Shown here: in pieces, positions 43,066 to 50,035 of the stretch
Layout of the letters: the number at the start of each line of letters is the position of its first letter
Position numbering within the stretch: position 1 is the stretch's first letter
Assembly (NCBI GenBank): GCA_003242605.1
Contig: QGUZ01000002.1
Location: 1-60,832, forward strand
DNA length: 60,832 nucleotides
From: Actinomycetota bacterium
Lineage (GTDB): Bacteria > Actinomycetota > Actinomycetes > Streptosporangiales > Streptosporangiaceae
Direction: 5' to 3'
Notes under the pieces: generated by a model
Databases searched by the model: none
Seen by the model: only the letters and a program-made list of their open reading frames with translations
Told to the model about the DNA's origin: nothing
Program-made: the position numbers and the translations under genes

Positions 43066-45603
43066 TTACACGGCGGGCGGGTCGAAGTCGAAGTCGAGCC
43101 GCCGCCACCGCTGGGCCACGTCCGTGTCCGGGTGCCCGTGGCCCAGCACCCGCTCGTACCGGGCGATGGTGTCCGCGAGCAGCTCCTCGGCGCGCTGCTC
43201 CTCGCCCGCCGCGCGCAGGTCGATGGCGAGGTTGGCGGCGCCGGCGAGGGTGAGCGGGTGGTCGACGCCCAGCACCTCCCGCAGCGTCTCCAGCGTCTCC
43301 TCGCCCAGCCGCCGGGCCGCGGCGACGTCGCCGAGCTCGGCGAGGTCACTGGCGAGGTTGATCGCGCAGGTGAGCGAGTAGTGGTGCGCCCGGCCGAGCC
43401 TGCCGTCGAACCCCCGCAGGCTCTCCTCGTCGAGCTCGCGGGCCGCGGCCAGGTCGCCGCTCACCCGGAGCAGCAGGGCGAGGTTCATGTCGCAGCCGAA
43501 GGTGAACGGGTGGCTCCGGCCGTACGTCCGGGCGAACCGCTCGGCGGAGTCGCGCAGCAGGTCGAGCGCCTGCTCGACCTCGCCCCTGGTGCGCTGGGCG
43601 TTCGCCAGGCACAGCGCCGCGGCGAGGGTGTCGGGATGGTCGCGGCCGAACCGGCGCTCCACCCGCGAGTAGGTCTGCCGGGCGAGCTCGTACGCCTCGT
43701 CGATCCGCCCGGCCCGGCGCTTGGCGATGGACAGGTCCTTCGCGGTGCGCAGCGTCCAGGGGTGGTCGGCGCCGAGCTCCTGGATGCCGAACTCGTAGGC
43801 GTCCTCGCCGATGTCGCACGCCTCGAAGTAGTCGCCGCGGAGCCGTACCACGCGGGCGAGGCCGTTCCACGCGATGAGCACCGCCTGCTTGTCGAGCAGC
43901 GACTGGCGGCGCTGCAGGTTGTAGGCCTCCTGCTGCAGCTCGTGGGCCCTGGTGTAGTCGCCGAGGAGCATGTAGTCGACCGCGAGGTTGTTCATCGCCC
44001 GGGCGGTCCGGCGGTGGTCCGGGCCGAACACCTCCTGGTGGCGGCGCAGCGAGTCGATGTCGTGCCGCAGGGCGTCGTTGAAATCGCCGCGCTGCCGCAG
44101 GTCGCCGCCGAAGCTGTTGGACAGCAGCAGCGTCTCCTCGTGCTCCTCGCCCAGCACCCGGCGCATCCGCTCGAGCGTGGCGCGGTTCAGCTCGAACGAG
44201 CGCCGGTAGTCGCCGAGCTCGCGCAGCACCGTGCCGAGGTGCCGCTGTCCCTTGAGCACGTGCAGGTCGTCCTCTCCGCTGTCGCCGCGCCACCGGTCGA
44301 GCAGCCGCTGCACGATGTCGACGGCCGACTGGTACTGTCCGGCCGAGTAGAGGTAGCGCACGATGTTCAGCGCGAACTCCCGGACGCGCGTGTCCTGGCA
44401 CTCGGCGACGTCGGCGGGGGTCAGGTGGGCGAGCAGCTCGGCGTAGCGCGGCCAGTTGGCGTTGTCCTCGGTGCGCAGCGGGGCCGCGGCCGCCGCCAGC
44501 AGCAGGTGCACCTGGTGCCGGAAGGACTGCCGCTCCTCCTCGCTGAGGTCGGCACGCAGCAGCGCCTGGATCAGCCGGTGCACCTGGAGGGTCCGGCTCT
44601 CGGAGTCGATGCGCACCAGCGCGAACCGGCCGAGCTCGCGGATCGCCTTGCTGAGCAGGATCGGGTCGGCCAGCAGGCCGGCCATGCGCGACCCCTCGAC
44701 GTACTGCTCCGGCAGCATGCCGAAGACGTCCCGGGGGATCGGCTCCGGTCCGAAGAACGCGCAGCAGCGCAGCAGTTCCAGCGCCTCGGGGAGCCGCTGC
44801 GCGATCTGGGCCACCGACAGCGACCACGCGGCGGTCACCGAGAGCGGGTAGTCGGCCGCCTTGTTCGCGTCGAGCAGCTGGGTGGCCCGCTCCTTCAGCA
44901 GCCGCAGGTACTCGTCGACCGACATGCCGGTCTCCGCCTGCAGCGCGCCGGCCTGCTCGAGCGCGAGGGGGAGGTCGCCGAGCTCCTCGGCGAGCCGGTC
45001 GGCGTCCTCCTCGGTGAAGGTGCGGGGCGCCCGCTTGCGCAGGAACTCGATGCTCTCGGCCCGGGTGAACACGTCGACCGCCACGGTGTCGACCACGCCC
45101 TCCCAGGTGTGGTTGCGGGAGGTGATCAGCACATGGCCCGGCCCGTGCGGCAGCACGTCCTGGATGTCCTCCGGGCGGTCCGCGTTGTCGAAGATGAGCA
45201 GCCACTTCTCGTACGGCCGGCCGCGGCGCAGCGCGTCGAGCACGGCGGTGACCGCGTCCTCGGTACCGGTCATGGTGGCGCTGGGCAGCCCGAGGTGCGG
45301 GGCGAGGGCGGCGAGCGCGGAGCGCACCAGGATCGGCTGGTCCGCCGGGATCCACCAGACCAGCTCGTATTCGTGCCCGTATCGGTAGGCGTACTCGATC
45401 GCGAGCTGGGTCTTGCCGACACCGCCGAATCCGTGCAGCGCGTGCGGAACCACGGCCGTGACGTCGGAGCCGATCGCGCGGTGCAGTCTCTCGAGAAGCT
45501 CCTCGCGACCGGTGAAGTTTTTGTTTCGCTGGGGAATCCTGCCCCAGACCTGGGGTTGACGCCCGGGCAGACGGGGAGAACTCAAAGAGTCCGACACAGC
45601 CAT
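43066..45603 (-). CDS. fxsT: FxsT-like NB-ARC/TPR protein of the fxs system
   Basis: An 845-residue STAND-type protein. An N-terminal NB-ARC ATPase has P-loop GFGGVGKTQ (58-66), Walker B KWLLIFDNAD, and VLITSRN, then a winged-helix region (LPLALEQAGAL... VHRLIQALL). From about residue 430 to the end are kinesin-light-chain-type TPRs, each with a variant of HPDTL or HPWTLR after an A-helix pair. This architecture is the FxsT type that accompanies fxsB/fxsA; its role in those systems is unknown. ATG at 45603 follows GGGAGG. Divergent from fxsA. Confidence 0.85.
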   Translation of the reverse strand: MAVSDSLSSPRLPGRQPQVWGRIPQRNKNFTGREELLERLHRAIGSDVTAVVPHALHGFGGVGKTQLAIEYAYRYGHEYELVWWIPADQPILVRSALAALAPHLGLPSATMTGTEDAVTAVLDALRRGRPYEKWLLIFDNADRPEDIQDVLPHGPGHVLITSRNHTWEGVVDTVAVDVFTRAESIEFLRKRAPRTFTEEDADRLAEELGDLPLALEQAGALQAETGMSVDEYLRLLKERATQLLDANKAADYPLSVTAAWSLSVAQIAQRLPEALELLRCCAFFGPEPIPRDVFGMLPEQYVEGSRMAGLLADPILLSKAIRELGRFALVRIDSESRTLQVHRLIQALLRADLSEEERQSFRHQVHLLLAAAAAPLRTEDNANWPRYAELLAHLTPADVAECQDTRVREFALNIVRYLYSAGQYQSAVDIVQRLLDRWRGDSGEDDLHVLKGQRHLGTVLRELGDYRRSFELNRATLERMRRVLGEEHEETLLLSNSFGGDLRQRGDFNDALRHDIDSLRRHQEVFGPDHRRTARAMNNLAVDYMLLGDYTRAHELQQEAYNLQRRQSLLDKQAVLIAWNGLARVVRLRGDYFEACDIGEDAYEFGIQELGADHPWTLRTAKDLSIAKRRAGRIDEAYELARQTYSRVERRFGRDHPDTLAAALCLANAQRTRGEVEQALDLLRDSAERFARTYGRSHPFTFGCDMNLALLLRVSGDLAAARELDEESLRGFDGRLGRAHHYSLTCAINLASDLAELGDVAAARRLGEETLETLREVLGVDHPLTLAGAANLAIDLRAAGEEQRAEELLADTIARYERVLGHGHPDTDVAQRWRRLDFDFDPPAV

Positions 45604-45868
45604 CTGACCGCCTCCCTCGTGAAATGCCGAGGCCAGCCTAAATCGCCGCGCCGCCGCGAGGACATGAACGATGAGCCAGAATCATGTGCCGAGACCGCAT
45701 GACGGCGCTATGAGGGCGCGGTATGGTACCGCCCGGATCGCGTTATGCGAATCTCACCGCCGCCCTCCGCCCCATGATGACACGGGATCCCCCCGGTCCG
45801 CAGCCGCAACCGGGCGATCTCGTGCCAAGGCTCATCTCGGCGGACCTATCCCGGTGAATGTTTCGCTT
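45604..45868. other. fxsT-fxsA divergent region
   Basis: The 311-base divergent spacer between fxsT (left) and fxsA (right), here taken up to the direct repeats. Short ORFs exist (for example a 72-codon one from 45671), but composition and lack of resemblance argue against them. Promoters for both directions should lie here. Confidence 0.35.
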
Positions 45869-45903
45869 GATCGGTCTGAGAGTTTGTGATCGGCCTGAGA
45901 GTT
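45869..45903 (+). promoter_or_regulatory. 16-bp direct repeat before fxsA
   Basis: GATCGGTCTGAGAGTT (45869-45884) and GATCGGCCTGAGAGTT (45888-45903), one mismatch, with a 19-bp period, end 11 nt before the fxsA ATG. The second copy abuts the AAGGTGG ribosome binding site. Position and spacing (almost two helical turns) suggest tandem binding sites for a regulator, possibly blocking translation or transcription start. Confidence 0.6.
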
Positions 45904-45914
45904 AAGGTGGTGTA

Positions 45915-46130
45915 ATGTCTGGCGAGACCGTCGGTGAAGGCCTGCTTGATGTCACCGGACTGAGCCTTCGTGACCTGGATCGTATCGATCGTCCGGTTCT
46001 CCGCCGCGCTATCCAGCGCATTGTCGACAATAAGGACACCGGCCCGGTGGCGGGCTTCAGCTCGTCCCTGGACGACGACGAGATGCCCCAAACGGGGGAA
46101 TTTCGGTCACCCGACCTTTTCAAATCTTGA
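45915..46130 (+). CDS. fxsA: FxSxx-type RiPP precursor peptide (FxsA-like) with C-terminal extension
   Basis: A 71-residue peptide whose leader-like part (LLDVTGLSLRDLDRIDRPVL, RRAIQRIVDN) and motif GPVAGFSSSL resemble FxSxx-COOH precursors, which normally end at FxSxx. Here FSSSL is followed by 19 more residues starting DDDEM, with a second FxS motif (FRSPD) and a final FKS at the C-terminus. ATG at 45915 follows AAGGTGG. The product is presumably the substrate of FxsB and the HExxH enzyme. Whether the tail is cut off, or is itself the modified core, is open. Followed after 69 nt by the SIR2 gene on the same strand. Confidence 0.72.
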   Translation: MSGETVGEGLLDVTGLSLRDLDRIDRPVLRRAIQRIVDNKDTGPVAGFSSSLDDDEMPQTGEFRSPDLFKS

Positions 46131-46147
46131 CGCGGCGCTGGTCCTTA

Positions 46148-46182
46148 TGGGAAATAGAAGCTTCAAGACAGCTCATTTCCCA
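46148..46182 (+). terminator. Inverted repeat between fxsA and the SIR2 gene
   Basis: TGGGAAAT (46148-46155) pairs perfectly with ATTTCCCA (46175-46182) across a 19-base loop. No T-run follows. It could partly terminate after fxsA so that the peptide is made in excess over the SIR2 and STAND proteins, or be an operator. Confidence 0.35.
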
Positions 46183-46199
46183 ACCATCAGGACAGCGCA

Positions 46200-47075
46200 G
46201 TGGACGATGCGGACTGGCAGCGCTTGGTCGACCAGCTCCGCAGGGGTGACTGCACGCCGTTCCTCGGCGCCGGCGCGTGCAGTGGCAGGCTGCCCACCGG
46301 CGGCGAGCTGAGCGCTATCTACGCGGAGCGGTACGGTTACCCGTTCACCGACCGGCACAACTTGGCGCGGGTAATGCAGTACGCGGAGGCCGAGGTCCTG
46401 GACCCCGTGGACCTCAAGGTCGACGTGTGCCGCATGCTGCGCGCAAGGGGGAGCAACGCGCCGCCCGATCCCGACGACGTCCACACCCTGCTCGCCGGCT
46501 TCCCGCTTCCGGTCTTCCTCACCACGAACTACGACGACTTCCTGGTCAAGGCCTTGAGAGAACAGGGCAAGGACCCGCAGCCGGAGGTCTCCCCGTGGTG
46601 GCAGACCGGAACGGGCGGCATCCCCCTGATCCCGGAGCCGACGGTCGACAAGCCCGTCGTCTACCACCTGCACGGGAGATGGGAGGAGCCGCGGTCCCTC
46701 GTCCTCACCGAGTCGGACTACCTGACCTACCTGGTGAACATGGTGGACACGTCGGCGGCGAACGGGCGGCTTCCCCTGCCGACGGCGATCCTCGAGGCGA
46801 TGACGATGCGCCCGCTGCTGTTCATCGGCTACAGCCTGCAGGACTGGACGTTCCGGGTGCTGTTCCACGGGCTCGCCCGGGACATCCCGCACCGGAACAA
46901 GCGCCGCCACGTGAGCGTGCAGCTCATGCCGGAGGTGAACGGCACGGCGAGGGACGCGGAGGAGAAGGCGCGCCGCTACCTCACGCACTACCTCGACGGA
47001 TGGAACATCTCGATCTTCCTGGGTACCGCCGCGGAGTTCTGCGCCGAGCTGCGGCGGAGGATGGAGGCCTCGTGA
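46200..47075 (+). CDS. SIR2-domain protein, predicted NAD-hydrolysing effector
   Basis: A 291-residue SIR2-like domain protein (the SIR2_2 kind common in anti-phage systems). NAD-site motifs are intact: FLGAGACSGRLPTGGELS (21-38), LTTNYDDF with Asn110 and Asp112, HLHG (His156-Gly159), LVLTESDYLTYL and FIGYSLQDWTFR. There is no extra sensor domain, so it is probably controlled by the STAND protein whose gene overlaps it by four bases (GTGA). The GTG at 46200 follows AGGA. NADase activity is inferred from family knowledge of SIR2 defence effectors; deacylase activity is the alternative. Confidence 0.85.
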   Translation: MDDADWQRLVDQLRRGDCTPFLGAGACSGRLPTGGELSAIYAERYGYPFTDRHNLARVMQYAEAEVLDPVDLKVDVCRMLRARGSNAPPDPDDVHTLLAGFPLPVFLTTNYDDFLVKALREQGKDPQPEVSPWWQTGTGGIPLIPEPTVDKPVVYHLHGRWEEPRSLVLTESDYLTYLVNMVDTSAANGRLPLPTAILEAMTMRPLLFIGYSLQDWTFRVLFHGLARDIPHRNKRRHVSVQLMPEVNGTARDAEEKARRYLTHYLDGWNISIFLGTAAEFCAELRRRMEAS

Positions 47076-49090
47076 CCACGGTGCCGATCACGACGATCCC
47101 GAAGGAGCGCACCGGCGGCCCCTACGTCGGGCTACGGCCGTTCACCTCCGCCGAGCGCGAGCTGTTCTTCGGGCGGGACCGGGAGGCCCGGGACGTCGCC
47201 ACGATCTGGCAGGCGACCGGGCTCACCGTGCTGTTCGGGGCGTCCGGCGTGGGCAAGACGTCCCTGCTGAACGCCGGCGTGGTGCCGCGCATCGACCCGG
47301 AGCGGGCCGACCTGCTGCCGGTCGCCCGGCCCGCGCCGCGCCCCGGGACCCCGCCGCCGGGGGCGAACCGGTACGTGCTGGAGCTGCTGTCCGCCTGGGC
47401 CCCGGACCGGCCCCCGGCGACGCTGGCGCGGATGACGATCTCGGAGTTCCTCCGTACGCGGCCGGTACGGCGCGACCGGTACGGCGATCCGATCCCGGTG
47501 CTCGCCGCGATCGACCAGGCGGAGGAGCTGTTCAGCAGCCCGGTGCAGTGGAAGGCGGAGCGCATCGCCTGCCTGGAGCAGCTCGCCGAGGCGGCGCGCG
47601 AGCACGACGGGCTGCACCTGCTGCTCTCGCTGCGCGAGGAGTACCTGGCGGCCGTGCTCCCCTACGAGCGGCGGCTCGGGCCCGGGTCGCGGGCGCGGTT
47701 CCACCTGCAGCCGTTCGCCCGGGAGGCCGCGCTCGAGGCGGTCACCGGGCCGCTCCGGCACACCGACCGGAGCTTCGGCCCGGGCGCGGCCGAGGTGCTC
47801 GTCGACGACCTGTGCACGGTGACGTTCGTCAACGACGAGGGCCGCCGGACGCGGCTCGTCGTCGACGAGGTCGAGCCGGTCCAGCTCCAGGTGGTCTGCT
47901 CGGCGCTGTGGGACGCGCTGCCGCCCGAGGTGACCACGATCACGATCGACCACGTGCGCGCGTACGCCGACGTCGACCGGTTCCTCGTCGGGTTCTGCCG
48001 CCGGGCGCTGCAGGAGGTGGCGACCGAGCACGGCATCACGGTCGGCGAGCTCCGGCACTGGCTGAGCAGCCACTTCGTCACCGAGCACGGCACGCGGAGC
48101 GTGGTGAACGAGGGCCTGCACGAGACCGCGGGCATGCCGAACACGGTCGCCCGCGCCCTGGAGGACCGCCACGTGCTGCGGGCGGAGTACCGCATCAACA
48201 GCCGTTGGTACGAGCTGCAGCACGACCGCCTCATCTCCGCGATCAGGCGTCCGGAGTCCCCCGAGGCGAGCCTGGATCAGGCGCGCCGGGCGCTCAAGGA
48301 GGGCCGGTGGGACGTGGCCCGCGAGCTCGCCGATGCCGCCGCGCGGATGGCCGAGATCGACGACACCTGGGTACAGGCCGAGGTCCAGGCGATCCTCGGC
48401 GAGGTGGACGCCGCGCTCGGCGACGTCAAGTCGGCGGAGCGGCGCTACGACGAGGCGATCGCGACGTTCGTGCTGCGCCAGCAGTTCGACAAGGTCGCCG
48501 AGGTGCTCACCGCGAAGGGACGGCTCCGGCTCGCCCAGGGCGAGTACGCCGCGGCGGTGGAACTGCTCAAGAGCGCGCTCACCTGGGCGTCGGGCGACGT
48601 GTCCGTCCAGCACGCGCTCGGGCAGGCGCTGTGGCTCTCGGGCCAGCCGCACGCGGCCCTCGCCTGCCTCAACGGCGCGGTCGAGCGGGCCGACGAGCCG
48701 GACGCCGACGCGCTGGCGCTGCGCGGGGAGATCCTCGCCGACCTGGGGCGGGCGCGGGACGCGCTGCGCGACCTGACCCGGGTCCATTCCCGGCTGCGGC
48801 CCGAGACCTTGGCCGCGCGGGCGCTGGCGTTCGCGCTCACCGGACGGCTCGACGCGGCCGAGCAGGAGGCGCTCCACGCGGTCGACTCGATCGACCAGTC
48901 CGGCGGCCCCGCCGGGCCGGTGGGCGGGCCGGACGGCCGCGGGCCCGCGCTGCTCCGGGCGGCGCGCACCCACGCGCTGCTCGGCGACCCGGCGCTCGCG
49001 GCCGACCTCGCCAGGAAGGCGCTCGAGATGCCCGGCCTGCCCCCGCACCTGCGCCGGCAGGCCGAGGAGCTGGTCACCCGGAGGGCGTGA
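47072..49090 (+). CDS. nSTAND ATPase with C-terminal TPR repeats
   Basis: A 672-residue signal-transduction ATPase. The N-terminus GPYVGLRPFTSAERELFFGR is the nSTAND1 entry motif; P-loop GASGVGKT spans 56-63 and Walker B is LAAIDQAEELF (Asp148, Glu151-152), the DQxEELF hallmark. After a winged-helix-like region (about 280-390, ELQHDRLISAIRR), TPR-type helices fill residues 400-672. There is no effector domain in the protein; the overlapping SIR2 gene upstream (GTGA) may provide it. GTG at 47072. It ends convergently, overlapping the next gene by 17 bases. Confidence 0.87.
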   Translation: MTTVPITTIPKERTGGPYVGLRPFTSAERELFFGRDREARDVATIWQATGLTVLFGASGVGKTSLLNAGVVPRIDPERADLLPVARPAPRPGTPPPGANRYVLELLSAWAPDRPPATLARMTISEFLRTRPVRRDRYGDPIPVLAAIDQAEELFSSPVQWKAERIACLEQLAEAAREHDGLHLLLSLREEYLAAVLPYERRLGPGSRARFHLQPFAREAALEAVTGPLRHTDRSFGPGAAEVLVDDLCTVTFVNDEGRRTRLVVDEVEPVQLQVVCSALWDALPPEVTTITIDHVRAYADVDRFLVGFCRRALQEVATEHGITVGELRHWLSSHFVTEHGTRSVVNEGLHETAGMPNTVARALEDRHVLRAEYRINSRWYELQHDRLISAIRRPESPEASLDQARRALKEGRWDVARELADAAARMAEIDDTWVQAEVQAILGEVDAALGDVKSAERRYDEAIATFVLRQQFDKVAEVLTAKGRLRLAQGEYAAAVELLKSALTWASGDVSVQHALGQALWLSGQPHAALACLNGAVERADEPDADALALRGEILADLGRARDALRDLTRVHSRLRPETLAARALAFALTGRLDAAEQEALHAVDSIDQSGGPAGPVGGPDGRGPALLRAARTHALLGDPALAADLARKALEMPGLPPHLRRQAEELVTRRA

Positions 49091-49844
49091 GCGGCGAGCG
49101 GGCGGCCTCCCAGATGTGGTCGAACTGCTCCACCCAGTACGCGTACCAGCGCTCGCTGGTGTCCCGGGTCAGCTCCAGGTGCATCCGCGCCGGGGTGGCG
49201 GTGTTGTGAAAGCCGTGGATTTCGACGATCGCGCGGCCGTGTGACGTCTCGGGGTCGAGCAGCACCAGGCTGAACCCCGGATTGTAGGGCAGCAGGCGAT
49301 ATTCGAAGCTCCCGTTCGTCGTCCACCGGCTCATGAGCTCGAGGCGTTCCAGCGTGCTTTCCAGCGAGGCGGGGAGCCGCTGCACGGGGAATTCCACCGA
49401 GTCGTCGAGCTGCCGCGCGGCCAGCCGCAGCGCGTCCTTCTCCTCCGGGTCGAGCACGACCACCCGAACCGACCCGTTCCTGCGGGCGAGCACGGTCCGG
49501 CGCAGCACGTCACAGGTCTCGGCGGAGAGCAGATTCACCGCCGAGGGCGCGTATACGCGGACGTCCCGCGCATTGGCGAACGTCTCCGACAGCGGGCGCT
49601 GTTCGAAAACCGACCGGTCGTGGAGCAGGTCGGGCGCGGGCTCGGTGGCGGTCTCCGGCAGGGTCGCCCGGTACAGCAGTACGCCCAGCGCGGCGAGCAC
49701 GGCGGCCCACCGGAGATCGTCGTCGAGCTTATCGTCGAAAAAACCGAGAACCGCGAAAACGACGATGATGACGGTGAGGACGTATGCGTCGATGTTGCGC
49801 CCGTTTCGAAGATCGCGAAAAATGCGCCGGAACACATGAACCAT
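49074..49844 (-). CDS. Two-TM protein with a soluble C-terminal domain, unknown function
   Basis: A 256-residue protein. Two hydrophobic segments lie at about residues 20-34 (YVLTVIIVVFAVLGFF) and 43-58, then a cytoplasmic domain containing DVRVYAPSAVNLLSAETCDVLR and VRVVVLDPEEKDALRLAARQLDDS, which resembles the phospholipase-D-like/DUF5919 type fold seen near STAND and RiPP genes. No HKD motif is visible. The ATG at 49844 has GGGGGAC upstream; an ATG at 49886 is possible. Its 3' end overlaps the end of the nSTAND gene by 17 bases, suggesting they have stayed together. Function not known. Confidence 0.7.
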   Translation of the reverse strand: MVHVFRRIFRDLRNGRNIDAYVLTVIIVVFAVLGFFDDKLDDDLRWAAVLAALGVLLYRATLPETATEPAPDLLHDRSVFEQRPLSETFANARDVRVYAPSAVNLLSAETCDVLRRTVLARRNGSVRVVVLDPEEKDALRLAARQLDDSVEFPVQRLPASLESTLERLELMSRWTTNGSFEYRLLPYNPGFSLVLLDPETSHGRAIVEIHGFHNTATPARMHLELTRDTSERWYAYWVEQFDHIWEAARSPLTPSG

Positions 49845-50035
49845 GACCGTCCCCCGTCGCCGTATCGATTTGCGGGTGCATTCCATTCTCGATCGGCGCC
49901 GGGGCGAGCACCACCGCGCATCTCGTTTCTCGTTTCCCGGTATTCCCGTGCGTTTCTGATCGTCGGCCGGGGCGAGCGCGCCGCGGCGACGGTCTATCCT
50001 GAGTGGCCTCGTGAGCCGGTTCGGGAGGTCTGCAG

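Noticed and set aside
42085..45702. Plus-strand ORF of 1205 codons across the HExxH gene and opposite fxsT
   Set aside because: It covers two recognised genes in other frames, has no ribosome binding site, and its Val/Leu/Gln/His-rich content is typical of an antisense shadow.
45671..45889. 72-codon ORF upstream of fxsA considered as a second precursor peptide
   Set aside because: No FxS motif or leader resemblance, poor ribosome binding site spacing, and it runs into the direct repeats before fxsA.
46130..46200. Intrinsic terminator with U-tract after fxsA
   Set aside because: The inverted repeat has only an 8-bp stem with a 19-base loop and no T-run, so it is listed only as a weak candidate.
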